This document shows positions 57,935 through 64,000 of a stretch of 64,000 bases of DNA, piece by piece (position 1 is the stretch's first letter; the number at the start of each line of letters is the position of its first letter). The stretch spans positions 1 to 64,000 of the forward strand of contig CAIRDP010000011.1 of assembly GCA_903877385.1 (NCBI GenBank), in the 5' to 3' direction. The DNA comes from an uncultured Bacteroidales bacterium (lineage in GTDB: Bacteria; Bacteroidota; Bacteroidia; Bacteroidales; FEN-979). Below the pieces are notes generated by a model, which had not been told where the DNA came from, did not search any database, and was given only the letters and a program-made list of their open reading frames with translations. A program made the position numbers and the translations under genes.

Positions 57935-57964
57935 TTTGATATCTCGGAATTTTTCGTACTTTTG
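57935..57964 (+). promoter_or_regulatory. Promoter of the tRNA-Ser gene
   Basis: TTTG at 57935-57938 and TACTTTTG at 57957-57964, separated by 18 nt, match the Bacteroidota sigma-factor consensus TTTG / TAnnTTTG at every fixed position. The predicted start is about 70 nt before the mature tRNA. Confidence 0.65.
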
Positions 57965-58043
57965 CACCCTTCAAAGCGAATCCGAGACTTTGAACTGGCA
58001 ATTAATTCGCTATTTCGCTTCTCGCTACCTCGCTTCTGAGCCT

Positions 58044-58131
58044 GGAGAGGTGTCCGAGTGGTCGAAGGAGCACGCCTGGAAAGTGTGTATGCGCCAAAAG
58101 TGCATCCTGGGTTCGAATCCCAGTCTCTCCG
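58044..58131 (+). tRNA. tRNA-Ser (anticodon GGA)
   Basis: This 88-nt class II tRNA has acceptor arms GGAGAGG and TCTCTCC, discriminator G at 58131, anticodon stem CACGC/GTGTG with loop CTGGAAA (anticodon GGA, reading UCC and UCU), a long variable arm and the T-loop GGTTCGAATCC. The 3' CCA is not encoded. A good promoter lies upstream. The downstream side borders the AT-rich cassette region. Confidence 0.93.
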
Positions 58132-58420
58132 CAAGTAAATTCTACAAAGCGTTGTAATTTAAACTATTATGACGCTTTATTTTTTATATACACCCAATGT
58201 CACACCCACTTTTAACTACTAAATGGCTTATTCTTCCCAGTCCTGATTCAGATTGCTCCCTTGGATCAAAATTTGCAAATGTGACCCCCGGTGGGTCTAT
58301 AAAAACACTTTGTGGTTCTGAAGAGAGGGGGCGCAACCTGGTGATTAAGTTCAGCCCCATCGACAAGCTGTAGATTCCTTTTATAATGGCGATGCCCATT
58401 ATAGCAACCCATTATAGCAA
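58132..58420. other. Non-coding stretch between tRNA-Ser and the cassette array
   Basis: No gene is recognised in this 290-bp stretch. Its right end has a hairpin, TATAATGG (about 58382-58389) with CCATTATA (58396-58403), and two tandem 13-bp copies of CCCATTATAGCAA (58395-58407 and 58408-58420) that run directly into the attC-like remnant. A 71-codon minus-strand frame exists but has no supporting features. Confidence 0.4.
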
Positions 58421-58461
58421 CAATACCTTGGTTTTGTTGCGGTTAGCGACATGTTAGGGGC
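58421..58461 (-). repeat. attC-like element, partial copy
   Basis: Read on the minus strand, it starts GCCCCTAAC, then ATGTC, then GCTAACCGCAACAAAACC, the same as one half of the complete element at 59206-59300. The second half (the GCTGCGTTTAG arm) is missing and is replaced by the 13-bp tandem repeats. It lies 12 bp past the end of the beta-barrel gene at 58474. Confidence 0.55.
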
Positions 58462-58473
58462 TGTATTAATTGA

Positions 58474-59187
58474 TTATTTTGAATTATTATCATTCTGTTT
58501 CTTCTTTGGGAAAGTATATGCTAACCCTGCACTTAACCCAATTTCAAAAAAACGAATATTATATGTTGCCCAGTTCGGTCGGATATTTGGAATTGAAATT
58601 GTACCTGATGCTTCTATAACCAAAATCAAGTGCTTATAAACTGGGATATCAATTCCAATTCCTAACAATGCTCCAAATTCCCAAGTATTGATATAATCCT
58701 TAGCACTACCGTTTACATAATGGGTGGGTTCAGGAGGCCAACTACCTATCCATTTAATTGAACCGGTCAAGGATGAATGGAACATGTATCCGAAATAGAT
58801 ACCGGGAGAAATAAAAAATTTAATATCAGAACCAAAAATGAATTGAGGCTGCAATAGGATTCTTATATAATCTGAGGAGATATCATATGAGTAAGTGTTT
58901 TGGCCTCCTGCGCTGCTTTCAACAGAATTTACATGAAAAAGCCTATGTGTGTATTGAAGTTCTCCAGCCATATTAAACCAACTTGGATTTCTTTGTCGAA
59001 GCATGAACGAGAAAAAATATGAAGGATGATTATTTGTATAATCATTTGTTCCCGCATCATACATGGGGTTAGGCTTTAAAATACTTAAGAAAATCAGACC
59101 TCCTTTCAATCCTAATTGTGTCTGTGAAATTGCAGGAGTGATGTTAAAAAAAAGAAAGATGAAATATAAGAAGAAGTTTTTTTTCAT
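58474..59187 (-). CDS. Small outer-membrane beta-barrel protein (cassette gene Y)
   Basis: This 237-residue protein has a signal peptide (1-21, ending AISQ), followed by strands typical of small Bacteroidota outer-membrane barrels (TQLGLKGGLIFLS, FNMAGELQYTHRLF, KFFISPGIYFGYMF, FEFGALLGIGIDIPV-like, FFEIGLSAGLAYTF). The function is unknown. The coding DNA is much more AT-rich than the flanking T9SS genes. The gene is framed by its own inverted repeat: GTTAGGGGCTGTATTAAT on the low-coordinate side and its complement with one mismatch (ending CCCCTAAC at 59214) on the other. This is the arrangement of a cassette between two attC-like sites. I infer a horizontally acquired cassette. Confidence 0.75.
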   Translation of the reverse strand: MKKNFFLYFIFLFFNITPAISQTQLGLKGGLIFLSILKPNPMYDAGTNDYTNNHPSYFFSFMLRQRNPSWFNMAGELQYTHRLFHVNSVESSAGGQNTYSYDISSDYIRILLQPQFIFGSDIKFFISPGIYFGYMFHSSLTGSIKWIGSWPPEPTHYVNGSAKDYINTWEFGALLGIGIDIPVYKHLILVIEASGTISIPNIRPNWATYNIRFFEIGLSAGLAYTFPKKKQNDNNSK

Positions 59188-59205
59188 GAAGGTAATATTA
59201 ATATA

Positions 59206-59300
59206 GCCCCTAACGCCGGGTCTAAACGCAGCAAAGGTAGAACCTTAGCTGATAGACAATACCTTGGTTTTGATGCGGTTAGCGACATGTTAGTTGCGGT
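59206..59300 (-). repeat. attC-like recombination site between two cassettes
   Basis: In minus orientation the ~95-bp element reads CAACTAAC (R''-like), ATGTC, GCTAACCGCATCAAAACC (L''-like), a central variable part, GCTGCGTTTAGA (L'-like), CCCGGC, then GTTAGGGGC (R'-like). The two halves are imperfect inverted repeats of each other, as in integron attC sites. The outer core boxes resemble but do not perfectly match RYYYAAC and GTTRRRY. A second full copy is at 60135-60223 and a partial one at 58421-58461. Confidence 0.6.
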
Positions 59301-59340
59301 GTAAATTTCTTGTTTTATAGTTTTAAGCTAAATTAATATT

Positions 59341-60072
59341 TCAATTATAATATTTTTTCATAACAGGTAATGAATAGCCAATAGTTACACCAAATACACT
59401 GTAATATGATTTTGTCCCATCCAGATTGTCTATAATAAAAGGCTGAATCATATGATCATATTTAAAATTCAAGTCCAAAAACCCCTTCCATAAAGGAATA
59501 AGAAGTCCAGTTCCGACAGTCGCTCCCCAATCAAAACGGTTTATGACAATGCCCTGAACATTAATATCAACAATATCTGAATTGGTTACTGTTTTTTCAG
59601 AAGTTTCATCGTACAATAAATAGGTAACATATTTTGTTGAAATGTAATATGCAAAATATCCCCCGGCTTCAAAATATATCGAAACTCTATTCTTCTTAGA
59701 CAATTTAAGTGAATACCTTATTGTTTGAGGAAATTGAAGAAAATAATTATGCCTCCATCCCGTCTGAGTTGCATCATATATCTTTCTGTTTGAAATGCTA
59801 TCAAAATGAGTAATGTTTCGATTGCCTTTATCCTCAAAAATTACCTCCGAATGGAAACACCAACTATCGGAAATTTTCAGATTCAGAGTTAGTCCACCAG
59901 TAATAAAAGACAAACTGCGAATACCCTCTATATCCATAGACTTTCCTGATTCATAAGCTGAATACATTGATATACTCGTTCCAATTTTCATTCCTAAAGT
60001 AATCAATTGACCAAAAGACACAAAGGATACCAAAATCAATATATTGGTTAAGAATATCCCTTTAAAATTCAT
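59341..60072 (-). CDS. Small outer-membrane beta-barrel protein (cassette gene X)
   Basis: This 243-residue protein runs from the chosen ATG; an upstream in-frame ATG at 60102 would put ten extra residues before the signal peptide (MNFKGIFLTNILILVSFVSFGQ). The rest is barrel-like, with strands such as ITLGMKIGTSISMYS, SFITGGLTLNLKI, VSIYFEAGGYFAYYIS, GATVGTGLLIPLW and FGVTIGYSLPV. The function is unknown; it belongs to the general PorT-like/outer-membrane barrel group. It is AT-rich compared with the flanking genes. Its bounding inverted repeat, GTTAGTTGCGGTGTAAATTT at the low side with its complement (one mismatch) at the high side, differs from that of gene Y, as expected for separately mobilised cassettes. 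Confidence 0.75.
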   Translation of the reverse strand: MNFKGIFLTNILILVSFVSFGQLITLGMKIGTSISMYSAYESGKSMDIEGIRSLSFITGGLTLNLKISDSWCFHSEVIFEDKGNRNITHFDSISNRKIYDATQTGWRHNYFLQFPQTIRYSLKLSKKNRVSIYFEAGGYFAYYISTKYVTYLLYDETSEKTVTNSDIVDINVQGIVINRFDWGATVGTGLLIPLWKGFLDLNFKYDHMIQPFIIDNLDGTKSYYSVFGVTIGYSLPVMKKYYN

Positions 60073-60134
60073 CTTTAATAGACATAGATTTTTGCATCTC
60101 ATTTAATATTTAGGGCACTGTATTAAAATTTACA

Positions 60135-60223
60135 TCGCAACTAACATATCGCTAACCGCAACAAAACTAACGTATTGTTGCTTCTCAAAGGCTTTGCCTT
60201 TGCTGCGTTTAGCGTTAGGGGGC
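60135..60223 (-). repeat. attC-like recombination site upstream of cassette gene X
   Basis: In minus orientation it reads GCCCCCTAAC, GCTAAACGCAGCAAAGG, a centre with the perfect hairpin CAAAGGC/GCCTTTG (60186-60202), CAATACGTTAGTTTTG, TTGCGGTTAGCG, ATAT, then GTTAGTTGCG. The arrangement is the same as at 59206-59300, with the two arm types in exchanged positions relative to the cores. The plus-strand end AGCGTTAGGGGGC closely resembles published attC R' ends. Confidence 0.6.
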
Positions 60224-60761
60224 GTTATTTTTCAATAATTTTAATTTTATGTTTAATGAACAGCAAATTAACAATTAAAGAGTTCGATTCAGTCTTATAA
60301 CAATCAATGCGTAAAGAATTAACCCTACTGTCGGATGTAATACGATTGCGTTTATTGTTCCAATTTGGGTCAGTAAATACAACTATTGTTATTAACTCTT
60401 TATCAAATATAAGACCTTATTCTCCATATCTGCAACTTTTATATGTTAAATTCTTTAGCAGCCCCCTAGATCTTATTGCTTTTAAGACCCCCATAGGCTT
60501 TATAAGATCATCGAATCCTACGGACTTTTAATACCGCTGATTCCCTTTCTCGTGACATGGGAATGGAGAAAATTGTCAAACTGCCCACTTTCCGCCAATT
60601 TTGGTTGAGCACCTTAACTTATTAACAATCTGGAAACTGAGATGATCCTGCTGCTTTAGCGAAGGCTGGTCAATATGAGCAGTTTCCCACGAAGTGCCCT
60701 GGTTTTGGGGTTTGACTCCTCCCAGACAACCTAAATGCAACAGGATTGTCTTTTATTTGTT
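60224..60761. other. Intergenic stretch, possibly a decayed cassette
   Basis: About 540 bp without a recognisable gene. A 74-codon plus-strand frame (60307-60531) has no domain, signal or promoter support and is probably spurious. If the attC-like reading is right, this is where the next cassette would lie, but its far boundary (a complement of GTTAGGGGGC) is not found; only a weak GCAGCCCCCTAG occurs near 60460. The segment 60570-60720 is GC-richer and may be a relic of another mobile sequence. Confidence 0.35.
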
Positions 60762-60769
60762 TATCTTTG
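60762..60769 (+). promoter_or_regulatory. -7 promoter element of the DNRLRE/FISUMP gene
   Basis: TATCTTTG is a full match to TAnnTTTG, 50 nt before the ATG at 60820. No TTTG is found at the usual -33 distance. Confidence 0.4.
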
Positions 60770-60819
60770 TCTTTATGTCGTTGAACACAAGGGGAAGGTA
60801 AAATGTTTTCTTCCATTTT

Positions 60820-63336
60820 ATGAAGTTTTCCTGCGCTACCTGTGCCGGACTCTTGCTTGTCATCTGCCTCCCGGTTTTCCTTGTCTCCCGCATTGCGGCT
60901 CAGACACAGACCCTGGTACTCCAGCCCGGGCCGTCTACCGGTATCGACGCCATGATCAGGAGCGATAGTGCCAATACCAACTACGGCACTTCGGCCGATT
61001 TTCCGGCAAACACATGGACGGCACAGGGGAATTTCTTTATTGAACGTAGCCTGGTTTTTTTCGATTTCACAGTCATTCCGGCGAACTCTGCGGTGATCAG
61101 CGCTGAACTGGATTTCTCGACAAACCAGAATTCCGGCAACTACCAGCTCGATGCGGGCCAGAATACTTCATACCTGCTGCGGGTGCTGAACCCTTGGAAC
61201 CAGATGACTGTTACCTGGAACAACCAGCCGGCCTTTTCGATGGCGAACCCAGTCATCCTCCCTCAATCAACTTCAGATACTCAGCATTACACTGTTGATG
61301 TCAGCACACATGTGGCAGATATGGTGGCAAACCCGTCAGCAAATTACGGATGGATGTTCAAGCTGCAAACAGAGGCTTTATACCGCTGCCTTGACTTTGC
61401 GTCAAGCAATAATCCAGTAGTTTCCTGGAGGCCGAAACTGACCGTGGTCTACTGCCCGGTTCCGGGTCCTGCCGGGATAATCTCAGGACCCGATACCGTT
61501 TGCCGTGGAGATAACGGGAAGGTTTATTCAGTAAGCCCGGTTCCCTATGCGACTTTTTATACCTGGAACCTGCCGGCCGGCATGACAGCGATTGGGGGGG
61601 CGAATACAAACTCCATCACCCTGAACTTCTCCCCAACATTAATATCAGGGGATATCACAGTATACGGATCCGACAGCTGCAATAATGGAACCCTGTCGCC
61701 ATCATTTCTTATCACGGCATTGCCCCGCGACACCGTTGGCGTTTCGATCACAGCTTCTTCCCTTAATGTCTGCCAGGGAACTCTTGTCCTTTTTACGGCT
61801 AACCCAACCAAAGGCGGGCCGTCGCCCTCGTACCAGTGGATTGTAAACGGGATCAGCGCAGGTACGAATAATGCAGTGTTCTCCTATACCCCGGCCAACG
61901 GGGATGTCATACAATGCATCCTTACCTCCGACCTTCCCTGCCCCATAGGGAACCCTGCCACTTCAAACTCCATTACAATGACAGTGAACAATCCCATGCC
62001 GGTGGATGTTTCGATCACAGCCTCTTCTGATACCGTCTGTGCCGGAACATCTGTCACCTTTACCGCCACGCCGGTAAACCCAGGTTCAAGCCCCTCGTTC
62101 CAATGGAAAGTGAACGGGGTGATAGCAGGGACCAATAACCCTGTATATTCATACACTCCTCTGAATGGAGATTTCATTACTTGCACCCTTACCTCGGATG
62201 CCGTTTGCCCTACCGGAAATCCGGCCACATCCGGTACTATTGTTATGACTGTGGATGTCATTCTCCCTGTAAGTATTACTATTTCAGCTTCAGCAAACCC
62301 TTTATGCCCCGCCACTAACGTCAATTATACTGCAACGCCTTTCAATGGAGGTGCTGCTCCCGTTTACCAGTGGAAGGTTAACGGGTTAAGCCAGGGTGCC
62401 AATTTTCCTGCTTATTCGTATATTCCCCAGGCCGGCGACAGCATCAGTTGCATACTTGCTTCAAACCTCGGCTGTGTTGCAAATAATCCTGCCTCATCCA
62501 ACAGGATCGTAATGACTTTCTTACCTGCTCCGACAGTCTCTTTTACACTTTGTTTTGACAGTATCACCACCGTCGCAGCCATGCCATTCAAGCTTAAAGG
62601 CGGAATTCCTCTCGGGGGAACCTATTCAGGACCGGGGGTTAATCCGGGCAGCGGAGTCTTTACTCCTTCAACCGCGGGTAACGGGACAAAGACACTTACT
62701 TATTCCTACACCAATGTTTCCTCATGCACCTCGGTAATGACCAGAAGCATCATTGTACAGGCAGCTCCCTCTTTCAATTGCGGGAACAATCTTACGGATA
62801 TCCGGGATAACAAAGTATATCCTACAGTCCAGATAGGTTCACAATGCTGGATGCAGAAAAACCTTAACTATGGTTCTTCGATCCCGGCTGGAACTGAGCA
62901 AACCGACAACTGCGTGAATGAAAAATACTGCTATAATGACGATCAGATCCAATGCGGTGCTTACGGAGGCCTGTATCAATGGGATGAACTGATGGCTTAC
63001 AGCAATATTCCCGGTTCAAAAGGCCTTTGTATGCCGGGATGGCATATTCCCACCCAGGCCGAATGGATGGTCCTTTTCAACAACAACCTTACCCAGGGAA
63101 TGGCCGGGAAGCCGCTCCAGGATTCAATCTTCAATGGGTTCAGGGCCAGGGAAAGCGGTGTCGGATATAGCAACATAGTATGGAAATTCCAGGGGTTTGC
63201 AACGATCTGCTGGTCCTCAAACTCTTTCGGTACAATCAAAGCCTTATCCCACGGAATGAACCTGCAGAATTTCGGGATATCCGATTACTACTCCAACCGC
63301 TCGAATGCATTCGCAGTAAGGTGCGTAAAAGACTGA
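60820..63336 (+). CDS. Secreted DNRLRE / Ig-like / FISUMP-domain protein
   Basis: This 838-residue protein has a signal peptide (1-27, ending RIAAQ). A DNRLRE-type carbohydrate-binding-like domain (about 28-205) has DAMIRSDSANTNYGTS and ERSLVFFDFTVIP, and the typical VTWNNQPAF and VDVSTHVADM. One type-A Ig-like module of the giant protein's kind (about 210-300, PAGIISGPDTVCRGDNG) is followed by three related Ig-like modules (about 300-570, PSYQWIVNGISAGTNN repeated) and one more (570-648). The C-terminal FISUMP domain (about 649-838) has DIRDNKVYPTVQIGSQCWMQKNLNY, YGGLYQWDELMAY and LCMPGWHIPTQAEWM. It has no T9SS sorting domain, unlike its neighbours, so its export and anchoring route is unclear. 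No enzyme motif was seen. Confidence 0.88.
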   Translation: MKFSCATCAGLLLVICLPVFLVSRIAAQTQTLVLQPGPSTGIDAMIRSDSANTNYGTSADFPANTWTAQGNFFIERSLVFFDFTVIPANSAVISAELDFSTNQNSGNYQLDAGQNTSYLLRVLNPWNQMTVTWNNQPAFSMANPVILPQSTSDTQHYTVDVSTHVADMVANPSANYGWMFKLQTEALYRCLDFASSNNPVVSWRPKLTVVYCPVPGPAGIISGPDTVCRGDNGKVYSVSPVPYATFYTWNLPAGMTAIGGANTNSITLNFSPTLISGDITVYGSDSCNNGTLSPSFLITALPRDTVGVSITASSLNVCQGTLVLFTANPTKGGPSPSYQWIVNGISAGTNNAVFSYTPANGDVIQCILTSDLPCPIGNPATSNSITMTVNNPMPVDVSITASSDTVCAGTSVTFTATPVNPGSSPSFQWKVNGVIAGTNNPVYSYTPLNGDFITCTLTSDAVCPTGNPATSGTIVMTVDVILPVSITISASANPLCPATNVNYTATPFNGGAAPVYQWKVNGLSQGANFPAYSYIPQAGDSISCILASNLGCVANNPASSNRIVMTFLPAPTVSFTLCFDSITTVAAMPFKLKGGIPLGGTYSGPGVNPGSGVFTPSTAGNGTKTLTYSYTNVSSCTSVMTRSIIVQAAPSFNCGNNLTDIRDNKVYPTVQIGSQCWMQKNLNYGSSIPAGTEQTDNCVNEKYCYNDDQIQCGAYGGLYQWDELMAYSNIPGSKGLCMPGWHIPTQAEWMVLFNNNLTQGMAGKPLQDSIFNGFRARESGVGYSNIVWKFQGFATICWSSNSFGTIKALSHGMNLQNFGISDYYSNRSNAFAVRCVKD

Positions 63337-63402
63337 ACGACCTCCCGGCAGGCAGCAATGAGATCATAAGGAAGTTTCAGGATCGCCCTGGTATGGTAAA
63401 CT

Positions 63403-64000
63403 TTACCGGCCTATCCTGGAATTTATCCACTCCCTGATAAAACAAAGGACAGTTTCTTTCCCGATTTCATTATGAAGTTCGTGGAAGAGACCGTCCCATG
63501 CCTTAAAAGTATGAACGGCGGTCACTTTGCCCGAGAATTCCCGGCTTGCCGAAAATGATGTCAGGGAATCATCGGTCCCCTGCATTAAAAGGAGAGGGCA
63601 TTCCAGCTTGGAAGCATTGGCCAGGGCATATTCGCCTGCATTTGAAATCTCAACAAAGGTCCTTACAGAAATTCGACTATGAACCAAGTCGTCGGCAATA
63701 TATAAGCTGGCAACTTCCTCATCATGGCTCAAAAAAGATGGATTTATTCCGTCGGCCTGGGTTAAAGAAGGGAATACCTTGTTTACCAGCTTTGCCATCA
63801 GTATCCTGAAAAGTGGCGGTTTTGACGCTAATCTCAGCCAGGGACTTGTAACAACAGCGCCAACCACATCCGGCTTTTGCCTGATTAGGTAATTCAATAC
63901 GAGGTTCCCGCCCATGCTGTGTCCATATAAAACAAGCGGCAATGCCGGATGCCGCATTTTGGCTTCGTTTATGAAAAGGCTGATATCATCCATGTTCCTT
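63403..64000 (-). CDS. Alpha/beta hydrolase (monoacylglycerol lipase / lysophospholipase-like), 5' end outside window
   Basis: This is the C-terminal ~199 residues of a serine hydrolase of the S33/MGL group. The nucleophile elbow YGHSMGG lies about 25 residues into the visible part, preceded by MDDISLFINEAKMRHPALPLVL as in full-length family members. The Asp is in LLMQGTDDSLTS and the His in DGLFHELHNE, completing the Ser-Asp-His triad. The frame stays open to the window edge, and the family's N-terminal strands and oxyanion region must lie beyond 64000. The enzyme would hydrolyse monoglycerides or lysophospholipids; the substrate is not determined. It converges on the FISUMP gene, with 66 bp between stops. 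Confidence 0.85.
   Translation of the reverse strand, partial: RNMDDISLFINEAKMRHPALPLVLYGHSMGGNLVLNYLIRQKPDVVGAVVTSPWLRLASKPPLFRILMAKLVNKVFPSLTQADGINPSFLSHDEEVASLYIADDLVHSRISVRTFVEISNAGEYALANASKLECPLLLMQGTDDSLTSFSASREFSGKVTAVHTFKAWDGLFHELHNEIGKETVLCFIREWINSRIGR

Noticed and set aside
57874-58134. Minus-strand open frame across the tRNA-Ser gene
   Set aside because: Its N-terminal part (RRDWDSNPG) is the reverse complement of the tRNA; this is a common false ORF.
58184-58399. 71-codon minus-strand frame downstream of the tRNA
   Set aside because: No signal, domain, or promoter support, and its first codons overlap the tandem repeat/hairpin region next to the attC-like remnant.
60307-60531. 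74-codon plus-strand frame in the gap between the cassette array and the FISUMP gene
   Set aside because: No recognisable domain, unusual composition and no promoter; probably chance in an AT-rich stretch or a decayed cassette.
60570-60720. Possible insertion-sequence relic (segments around ACTGCCCACTTTCCGCC and CTGGTCAATATGAGCAG)
   Set aside because: Vaguely like IS21-type end regions, but no terminal repeats, target duplication or transposase remnant could be shown.

Overview
The window is chromosomal DNA from a member of the Bacteroidota. The evidence is type IX secretion (T9SS) cargo of both type A and type B, three-gene PorP/SprF and OmpA-like envelope cassettes, BACON and FISUMP domains, promoters of the TTTG / TAnnTTTG kind, and a lack of Shine-Dalgarno sequences. 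Genus and species cannot be read from the sequence. No phage, transposase or CRISPR array was seen.

Layout. 1-3.4 kb: housekeeping and small genes (two small unknowns, a polyprenyl diphosphate synthase, a radical SAM protein, a 25-residue-repeat protein). 3.4-37.5 kb, all on the minus strand: a five-gene surface-adhesin operon. In transcription order it encodes a giant 8901-residue secreted protein, a PorP/SprF protein, a second type-B T9SS protein, a second PorP/SprF protein and a TPR/beta-propeller/OmpA protein of PorE-like architecture. The giant protein has a signal peptide, about 100 Ig-like/PKD modules of four types in ordered blocks, and a type-B C-terminal sorting domain. This arrangement resembles sprB-sprF of gliding Flavobacteria. 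My reading is a very long, probably disulfide-stapled surface fibre exported by the T9SS and held by dedicated SprF-like partners.

38-48.3 kb: housekeeping. On the minus strand are a class II (B12-dependent) ribonucleotide reductase, a YhbP-like flavin-fold protein, and a degenerate peptidase/propeller/outer-membrane-barrel fusion. On the plus strand are MBL hydrolase, glycosyltransferase 9, TatD and type I asparaginase genes. 48.3-57.6 kb: two large T9SS type-A cargo proteins (BACON and beta-helix types).

57.9-60.8 kb: tRNA-Ser(GGA), followed by an AT-rich accessory patch. Two small outer-membrane beta-barrel genes there sit between repeated ~90 bp elements with the architecture of integron attC sites, with no integrase in view (a CALIN-like cassette array). 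Each gene is bounded by its own 18-20 bp inverted repeat. 60.8-64 kb: a DNRLRE/Ig/FISUMP secreted protein and the 3' part of a monoacylglycerol-lipase-like hydrolase that runs off the window.

Two observations deserve most attention. The first is the 100-module giant protein, including a very young 798-bp three-module higher-order repeat present in three same-length copies. The second is the attC-like cassettes carrying envelope proteins.
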